Below are positions 31,036 through 36,239 of a stretch of DNA of 36,239 nucleotides, one piece after another (within the stretch, counting starts at the first letter, position 1; each line of letters begins with the position of its first letter). The notes under the pieces are model-generated. The model saw only the letters and a list, made by a program, of their open reading frames with translations. It ran no database searches and was not told the origin of the DNA. Source of the DNA: RUG563 sp024681215 (lineage in GTDB: Bacteria; Bacillota; Clostridia; Christensenellales; Aristaeellaceae). The stretch lies in assembly GCA_024681215.1 (NCBI GenBank), contig JAILBG010000083.1:1-36239 (forward strand), written 5' to 3'. The position numbers were made by a program, and so were the translations under genes.

Positions 31036-34000
31036 GTGAACAGAAACCTTCCCCCGGAGCCTGACCGGGATTTTCCCGCCCTGCCGGACGATCCGCCCGA
31101 ATGGGAAGACGGCGGCGACTGGCAGCAGTCCGACGCGCTGCTGCAGGCCGCGGCGGAGGCGCCCTTCCCCGGCGAAGAAGAAATCGCCGGAAGCAGCGGG
31201 GCCCCGCAGGAACAGGAACCATACGCCGCCGTACAGGACGGCGCTTTTGAAGCATACCCGCAGCAGGAAGACGCCAAAGACGGCGTCCCACCGCAGGAAG
31301 CGGCTTACGATCCTTCCCCGGCGGAGGAGCCGCCGCAGGAATACGAACCCGTCCCGGACGCAGAAGGCTTTCCCGCGCCCGGGGAGGACATGTATCAGGA
31401 GGCCCCCGGCGCGCCCGCGGGCAGCTGGCTGGGCGACGGCGCGTCCGATGCGGAGGACCGTCCCCGCAAACGCACCATTTTCAAGCCCCGCACCCGCCGC
31501 CCCTCCTTTGTGCTGGGGGTGCTGGTCAATTCCGTCCGGGTGCTGGTGCTGCTGGTGCTGATCTTCGGCCTGGCGGGGCTGGGCGCCATCGTGGGCATCG
31601 CCAAGGCGTACATGGAAACCGCCCCCACCCTGGACCTGAGCGCCATCGACGATCAGGCTCAGACCTCCTTTATCTACGACGCCAACCGGAACCTGATCAC
31701 TGAATACAAGGGCTCCGAGAACCGCATCATGGTCTCCATCGATTCCATGCCCCTGGACCTGCAGCACGCCTTCGTGGCGGTGGAGGACGCCCGGTTCTAC
31801 ACCCACAACGGCGTGGACGTGAAGCGGATCGTGGGCGCGTTCATCGCCAATTCCGTATCCGGCTCCCAGCAGGGCGGAAGCACCATCACCCAGCAGCTGA
31901 TCAAAAACACCCTCCTGTCCAGCGAGCAGTCCTACAAGCGCAAGATCCAGGAAGCGTACCTGGCCATGCAGCTGGAAACGCGCTATACCAAGCAGGAGAT
32001 CCTGCAGGCGTACATGAACACCATTTACCTGGGCGAAGACTATTACGGCGTCAAGGTGGCGGCCTTCGGCTATTTCGGCCGGGACAACCTCAAGGACCTG
32101 ACGCTGCGGGAATGCGCCATGCTGGCCGGCATGACCAACAACCCCTATTACTATAACCCCCGCCGCAATTACTATACCCGCCAGAGCGACACCACCGACT
32201 ACGCCAAAATCACCAACGACCGGACGGACTACGTGCTTCGCTGCATGTATGAAAACCAGTTCATCACCCACGAAGAATACCTGGCCGCGCTGGACCCCTC
32301 CACCGCCCGGGTGCTGCAGAATTCCCCCTCCTCCACGGAGCTGTATCCCTACGCCCATTACGTAGAATACGCCATCCGGGACGTGATCAGGACCCTGCTT
32401 TCCCTCAACGGCCTGGAGGATACGACCCAGAACCGCAATAAAATGGAAACGGAACTGCGCACCGGGGGCTACCACGTCTATCTGGCCCTGGATACGGACA
32501 TCCAGAAAACCGTGGAGCAGACATTGCAGAATTATCCGGATTACCCCGCCCTGCGGGATCCCTCCGATAAGATCTACCGCGCCAGGAACGCGGACGGCAC
32601 CTTCGACGAGATCATCCAGCCCCAGGCCGCGGCGGTGGTGCTGGACTACCGCACGGGCGAAATCAAGGCCATCGTGGGCAGCCGCACCGCGCCCCAGAAA
32701 CGCAAGACGCTGAACCGAGCGGCGGACATGAACATGCCCGTAGGCTCGGCCATCAAGCCCATCGCCGTCTACGCCCCCGCCATCGAGCTGGGCGCCGGGG
32801 GCGGCACGGTGCTCTACAATATGCCCGTGCCCATCCGGGGGTACACCGGCAGCGACGGCAAGGATACCTGGCCCCAGAATTACGGCGGCTCCTCCTACCG
32901 CGGGCCGGAAACCATCCGCACCGCCATCACCCGCAGCGACAACACCGCCGCGGCCTACTGCCTGATGAATTTTGTGGGCGTGGAGCGCAGCGCGGATTTC
33001 CTGCTGCGGCTGGGCGTTTCCGAAAAACACATCAACAAAACGCCCTTCGGCCTGGCCCTGGGCTCCTCCGGCATTTCCCCGGTGGAAATGGCGGTGGCCT
33101 TCGGGGTGCTGGGCAACGGCGGGGTGTATCAGTCCCCCGTCACGTTCCTGGGCATCGCCGACAGCAATCAGAACATCCTTTACGACGCCCATACCAGCCA
33201 GATCCGGCGGCAGGTGTTCAAGCCCTCCACCGCCTGGCTGACCATCGACATGATGAAGGACGTGGTCTCCAAGGGCACCGGCACCTCGGCGAAGATCTCC
33301 GGCCAGACCGTGGCGGGCAAGACCGGCACCAATTCGGATCAGAAGGGCGTGTTCTTTTGCGGCATGACGGGATATTACTGCGCCTCCGTCTGGATCGGCC
33401 ACGACAATTACAAGGCTCTTTCCTCCAAGACCACCGGCGGCAACAGCGCCGCCAAGCTGTGGAAGGCGTTCATGGAGCCCATCCATAAGGGACGGCCCAA
33501 CCAGGATATCCTGTCCTACACGCCGGAGCAGTGCGGCCTGGTCAGAGTGACCACCTGCAACGTATCCGGCCAGCTGGCCACGGACGCCTGCCGCAACGAC
33601 GCCATGGATTACGGCACCACCACCGATTACTGGCCCGCGGAAACCGCCCCCCAGGTATCCTGCCAGATGCATTACGTGCTGGACGTTTGCTCCCAGAGCG
33701 GCATGCTGGCCACGCCCTATTGCCCCAGCCATTCCTCCAAGGGCGTGGTGATCCTGCCGGTGGGCCATCCTCTCTATGACCTGACCAATACCGCCTACGC
33801 CTCCGTCCTGGCCGATTACCTGGGCGAATACGCCGCCCTGCGCCTCACCGCGGACAGCAATGCGAACGCGGCCCTGCTGCAGAGCCGCACCTGCCTGCTG
33901 CATCAGACCTCCTCCTCCCCCGTGGGCGGAGGGACCGTCAGCCCCTACGATCAGGGCCTGGTGCAGAACATGGTTTCGGACGCCCGGATGCTGCTGGGCA

Positions 34001-34176
34001 GCGCGCAGCTGATCCTCAATTCCCTGTCGCCGGATCAGCCCGCCTACGCCGGGCTTTCCCAGGCCATGTCCCATCTGTCGGGCGTGATCGAATCCAATCC
34101 CACTCTGGACGCCCTGACCGCCGCCATGTCCTCCCTGACCCAGGCCATGAACGCCGCGCAGAACCCCGGCTGGTAA
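31036..34176 (+). CDS. Class A penicillin-binding protein (PBP1A-type)
   Basis: A bifunctional peptidoglycan synthase of 1046 residues. An unusually long Pro/Glu-rich cytoplasmic N-terminus (1-145) precedes one membrane anchor (about 157-190). The glycosyltransferase domain (GT51) has the catalytic Glu E250 in VAVEDARFYTHNG and the motif QGGSTITQQLIKN. The transpeptidase domain has S571-A-I-K574, S634-D-N636 and K762-T-G764, so all active-site motifs are present. Near the C-terminus is a Cys-containing segment (DACRNDAM, DVCSQSGMLATPYCPSH), then a Ser/Leu-rich tail. GTG at 31036 is chosen from AGGAGG six bases upstream and a promoter just before it. It is monocistronic. Confidence 0.95.
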   Translation: MNRNLPPEPDRDFPALPDDPPEWEDGGDWQQSDALLQAAAEAPFPGEEEIAGSSGAPQEQEPYAAVQDGAFEAYPQQEDAKDGVPPQEAAYDPSPAEEPPQEYEPVPDAEGFPAPGEDMYQEAPGAPAGSWLGDGASDAEDRPRKRTIFKPRTRRPSFVLGVLVNSVRVLVLLVLIFGLAGLGAIVGIAKAYMETAPTLDLSAIDDQAQTSFIYDANRNLITEYKGSENRIMVSIDSMPLDLQHAFVAVEDARFYTHNGVDVKRIVGAFIANSVSGSQQGGSTITQQLIKNTLLSSEQSYKRKIQEAYLAMQLETRYTKQEILQAYMNTIYLGEDYYGVKVAAFGYFGRDNLKDLTLRECAMLAGMTNNPYYYNPRRNYYTRQSDTTDYAKITNDRTDYVLRCMYENQFITHEEYLAALDPSTARVLQNSPSSTELYPYAHYVEYAIRDVIRTLLSLNGLEDTTQNRNKMETELRTGGYHVYLALDTDIQKTVEQTLQNYPDYPALRDPSDKIYRARNADGTFDEIIQPQAAAVVLDYRTGEIKAIVGSRTAPQKRKTLNRAADMNMPVGSAIKPIAVYAPAIELGAGGGTVLYNMPVPIRGYTGSDGKDTWPQNYGGSSYRGPETIRTAITRSDNTAAAYCLMNFVGVERSADFLLRLGVSEKHINKTPFGLALGSSGISPVEMAVAFGVLGNGGVYQSPVTFLGIADSNQNILYDAHTSQIRRQVFKPSTAWLTIDMMKDVVSKGTGTSAKISGQTVAGKTGTNSDQKGVFFCGMTGYYCASVWIGHDNYKALSSKTTGGNSAAKLWKAFMEPIHKGRPNQDILSYTPEQCGLVRVTTCNVSGQLATDACRNDAMDYGTTTDYWPAETAPQVSCQMHYVLDVCSQSGMLATPYCPSHSSKGVVILPVGHPLYDLTNTAYASVLADYLGEYAALRLTADSNANAALLQSRTCLLHQTSSSPVGGGTVSPYDQGLVQNMVSDARMLLGSAQLILNSLSPDQPAYAGLSQAMSHLSGVIESNPTLDALTAAMSSLTQAMNAAQNPGW

Positions 34177-34213
34177 ACGCCGCGGCCCATGAACGATAAT
34201 TTCGCCCATCCCC

Positions 34214-34242
34214 TTGCATTTTTCGCGCCCTTCCTGTATAAT
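34214..34242 (+). promoter_or_regulatory. Sigma-A promoter of the proS T-box leader
   Basis: TTGCAT (34214-34219), a 17-base spacer, TATAAT (34237-34242). Transcription would start near 34249, just before Stem I of the T-box. Confidence 0.85.
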
Positions 34243-34248
34243 GCCCTT

Positions 34249-34464
34249 GTTTACAGGCAATCCACGGGAAAAACGCCGCCAGAAAAAAGAGAGCGCGCCG
34301 TCGGCTGAAAGCGCGCAGGCAGGCATCCCGCCCGTGGGCCGCGGCCAATCCCCGCCGGGCGCTCCCGTTACAGGGCAGGAAAGCCGGGCGTTCATCGAAA
34401 CGCCAAGCAAGGTGGTACCGCGAAGCATCCCTTCGTCCCTGCACAGGACGAAGGGGCATTTTTT
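34249..34464 (+). promoter_or_regulatory. T-box leader of proS, sensing tRNA-Pro
   Basis: A complete T-box. The Stem I base is CCACGGG (34262-34268) with CCCGTGG (34331-34337), and the distal AGAGAG and GGCTGAAAGC elements are present. The specifier CCC (Pro, 34327-34329) is followed by purine G34330. The T-box core AAGGTGGTACCGCG is at 34409-34422. Its UGGU pairs with an A73 discriminator, which tRNA-Pro has. Specifier and discriminator agree with each other and with the gene. Confidence 0.95.
34429..34464 (+). terminator. T-box terminator hairpin before proS
   Basis: CCCTTCGTCC (34429-34438) pairs with GGACGAAGGG (34446-34455), followed by GCATTTTTT. It competes with the antiterminator. 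Confidence 0.92.
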
Positions 34465-34479
34465 GGAGGAGGGTTTCCC

Positions 34480-35922
34480 ATGGCAAAGGAAAAGAAACAG
34501 GAATTCGTACAGCACATCACCCCCCGGGATGAAAATTTCTCCCAATGGTATACCGACGTGGTCACCCAGACGGACCTGATGGACTACACCCCCGTCCGGG
34601 GCTGCATGGCCATGAAGCCCTACGGCAACCGGATCTGGGAGCTGATCCACGAGCAGCTGGACCAGATGTTCAAGGATACGGGCCATGAGAACGTCTCCAT
34701 GCCCATGCTGATCCCCGAATCCCTGCTGCTCAAGGAAGCGGACCACGTGGAGGGCTTCGCCCCCGAGGTGGCCTGGGTCACCCAGGGCGGCACCGAGCCC
34801 CTGCAGGAACGCATGGCCGTCCGCCCCACCAGCGAAACCATTTTCTGCACCATGTTTTCCAAATGGGTGCAATCCTACCGCGATCTGCCACTGAAATACA
34901 ATCAGTGGTGCTCCGTCATGCGCTGGGAAAAGACCACGCGGCCCTTCCTGCGCACCGCGGAATTCTGGTGGCAGGAAGGCCACACCGTCCACGCCACCGC
35001 CGAGGAAGCCGAGGAAGAAACCCAGCAGATGCTGAACGTGTATAAAACCTTCTGCGAAAAGAACCTGGCCATTCCCGTGTTCGCCGGGCAGAAATCCGAC
35101 AAGGAAAAGTTCGCCGGTGCCCGGGCCACCTATTCCGTGGAAGCCATGATGCAGGACGGCAAAGCCCTGCAGGCCGGCACCAGCCACAATTTCGGCACCA
35201 ATTTTTCCGTGCCTTTCGAGATCCAGTACCTGAGCAAGGAAGGCAAGCTGGAATACTGCCACGAAACCAGCTGGGGCGTTTCCACCCGGCTGATCGGCGC
35301 CATCATCATGACCCACGGCGACGAGCGCGGCCTCAAGCTGCCCCCCATGATCGCTCCCTATCAGGCGGTGATCCTGCCCATCGCGGCCCACAAGGGCGGC
35401 GTGATGGAAAAGTGCAAGGAAGCGTTCGAGGCACTCAGGGCCGCCGGCATCCGCGTGAAGCTGGACGACCGGGACAACGTATCCCCCGGCTGGAAATTCA
35501 ACGAATGGGAGCTCAAGGGCGTGCCCGTCCGGGTGGAGATCGGGCCCAAGGACATCGAAAACGGCGTGGCCACCGTGATGCGCCGGGATACCTTTGAAAA
35601 GACCGCCGTTCCTCTGGACAGCCTGGCCGATGAAATCAAAAAACTGCTGGACGATATCCAGCAGAACATGTACCGCATCGCCGACGAATTCCGCCTCAGC
35701 CACACCAAAGACGTGCACGATTACGAGGAGCTCAAGGCGCAGGTGAACGGCGGCTACGCCCGGGCCATGTGGTGCGGCGACCAGGCCTGCGAGGATAAGA
35801 TCAAGGCCGAAACCGCCGCCACCTCCCGCAACATGCCCTTCGACCAGACCCCCTTCGGCGATACCTGCGTCTGCTGCGGACGCAAGGCGAAGAAGGTCAT
35901 GTATTTCGCAAAGGCGTATTGA
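34480..35922 (+). CDS. proS: Prolyl-tRNA synthetase, short (archaeal/eukaryal-like, type 3)
   Basis: Charges tRNA-Pro with proline. It has 480 residues, the compact ProRS type without the editing insertion of the roughly 570-residue bacterial form. It starts EFVQHITPRDENFSQWYTDV. Motif 2 carries RWEKTTRPFLRTAEFWWQEG, and the anticodon domain is at about 300-400. A C-terminal zinc-type domain has Cys residues in MWCGDQACEDK and TCVCCGRKAKK and ends YFAKAY. The ATG follows GGAGGAGGG. It is controlled by its own promoter and T-box, and followed 28 bases later by a paired-hairpin repeat. Confidence 0.97.
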   Translation: MAKEKKQEFVQHITPRDENFSQWYTDVVTQTDLMDYTPVRGCMAMKPYGNRIWELIHEQLDQMFKDTGHENVSMPMLIPESLLLKEADHVEGFAPEVAWVTQGGTEPLQERMAVRPTSETIFCTMFSKWVQSYRDLPLKYNQWCSVMRWEKTTRPFLRTAEFWWQEGHTVHATAEEAEEETQQMLNVYKTFCEKNLAIPVFAGQKSDKEKFAGARATYSVEAMMQDGKALQAGTSHNFGTNFSVPFEIQYLSKEGKLEYCHETSWGVSTRLIGAIIMTHGDERGLKLPPMIAPYQAVILPIAAHKGGVMEKCKEAFEALRAAGIRVKLDDRDNVSPGWKFNEWELKGVPVRVEIGPKDIENGVATVMRRDTFEKTAVPLDSLADEIKKLLDDIQQNMYRIADEFRLSHTKDVHDYEELKAQVNGGYARAMWCGDQACEDKIKAETAATSRNMPFDQTPFGDTCVCCGRKAKKVMYFAKAY

Positions 35923-35950
35923 GGGAATTATAAGAACGGGGATATTATTA

Positions 35951-36106
35951 CGGGGGAACCGCTTTTGTGTCAAAAGCGGTTCCCCCGTGCCCCTTCCGAA
36001 AACCAACTGGGACAACTGAGATATAATAATATCAGTTCTTCCCCAGCCGCCTTTCTTGGTGGGGGCGCGGGGGAGGGATTCTTTGGGCGCCAAAGAACCC
36101 CTCCCC
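35951..36106. repeat. Paired-hairpin repeat element, copy 2
   Basis: The left hairpin is a perfect 17-base-pair stem (35951-35967 with 35971-35987), identical to the right stem of copy 1 with a different loop (TGT against ACT). The right hairpin has 16 of 17 pairs (36070-36086 with 36090-36106). The right flank TTCCCCAGCCG...GGGGCGCGGGG matches that of copy 1 at 20768-20798. The left flank is the reverse complement of the same module. A small hairpin AACTG/CAGTT (36014-36037) lies in the middle. It begins exactly as far behind the proS stop as copy 1 does behind the gdhA stop. Confidence 0.85.
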
Positions 36107-36239
36107 ATAATGTCAAGTAGAATTTGTAGTAAAGATGCGGGTTTCCGTAGGTTGTCATCGTCCAGAAGAGCCGCTGTGATGGACATTCCTGCGCATCAGA
36201 GTGCGGAAATGGCGGTAGTGGGATAAGCCGAACACAAAC
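36107..36239. other. Unassigned tail of the window
   Basis: No gene can be supported. On the minus strand one frame stays open from the window edge to a TGA at 36157-36155 (27 codons, including HYRHFRTLMRR); it could be the end of a gene starting outside, but I recognise nothing. Two very short plus-strand ORFs (ATG at 36135 and 36179) have no ribosome site. The base composition is less GC-rich than the coding regions. Confidence 0.3.

Noticed and set aside
30973..36186. A 1737-codon open frame on the minus strand across the PBP and proS genes
   Set aside because: It runs antisense to two certain genes and crosses their promoters and the T-box. It is His/Gly/Val-rich low-complexity shadow coding caused by GC-rich codon use. 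No ribosome site or domain.
36155..36238. End of a minus-strand gene or transposase at the window edge
   Set aside because: Only 27 open codons with no recognisable motif; not enough to call a gene or mobile element.

Overview
The window reads as a chromosomal segment of a GC-rich, spore-former-related member of the Clostridia (Firmicutes). The signs are two tRNA-sensing T-box leaders, an Asp23/AmaP/DUF2273 cluster, a Spo0E-like regulator, an L27 precursor with its Prp protease, a type III glutamine synthetase, compact archaeal/eukaryal-style AspRS and ProRS, and consistently strong AAGGAGG ribosome binding sites with sigma-A type promoters. I cannot name the genus. Nearly everything looks vertically inherited and housekeeping; there is no prophage, transposase, CRISPR array, rRNA or tRNA gene.

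Layout. (a) 1-2818: T-box leader, hisS, aspS. (b) 2830-9487: a tight forward operon with its own promoter: Asp23-type envelope protein, AmaP, DUF2273, nusB, a Kae1/TsaD-like protein, folD, xseA, xseB, ispA. (c) 9510-14512: a small membrane protein, a cysteine desulfurase and thiI (tRNA 4-thiouridine pair), and a large membrane protein with a C-terminal acyltransferase domain, closed by a terminator. (d) 19071 down to 14587, minus strand: a strong promoter, a leader with a 30-codon upstream ORF and an attenuator-like terminator, a heterodimeric ABC exporter pair, and a polyamine-acetyltransferase-like GNAT. (e) 19186-22943: gdhA and, convergently, glnA type III, separated by a paired-hairpin repeat. 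(f) 25536-23104, minus strand: serC and serA. (g) 25640-25956: a Spo0E-like gene behind two perfect Spo0A-box heptamers. (h) 26009-27751: rplU, prp, rpmA with leader and terminator, then a GNAT. (i) 30025-27793, minus strand: a nadD-yqeK fusion, rsfS, an ArsC-like protein and a DUF2007-like protein. (j) 30094-35922: an unknown membrane protein, a class A penicillin-binding protein, and a Pro T-box with proS. (k) 35951-36106: a second copy of the paired-hairpin repeat, then an unassigned tail.

How it fits together. The main themes are translation (three synthetases, L21, L27, RsfS, ThiI), nitrogen and serine metabolism (GdhA, GlnA III, SerC, SerA), envelope homeostasis (Asp23/AmaP, PBP1A, acyltransferase) and stress-inducible export. 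The most interesting unit is the exporter operon. Its leader has the architecture of translation-coupled attenuation known for bmrCD-type exporters: strong promoter, strong ribosome site, short ORF, a segment inside that ORF complementary to the terminator arm, the terminator itself, and then the exporter. The second most interesting item is a dispersed element built of two inverted hairpin modules, found at the same distance behind two unrelated genes.
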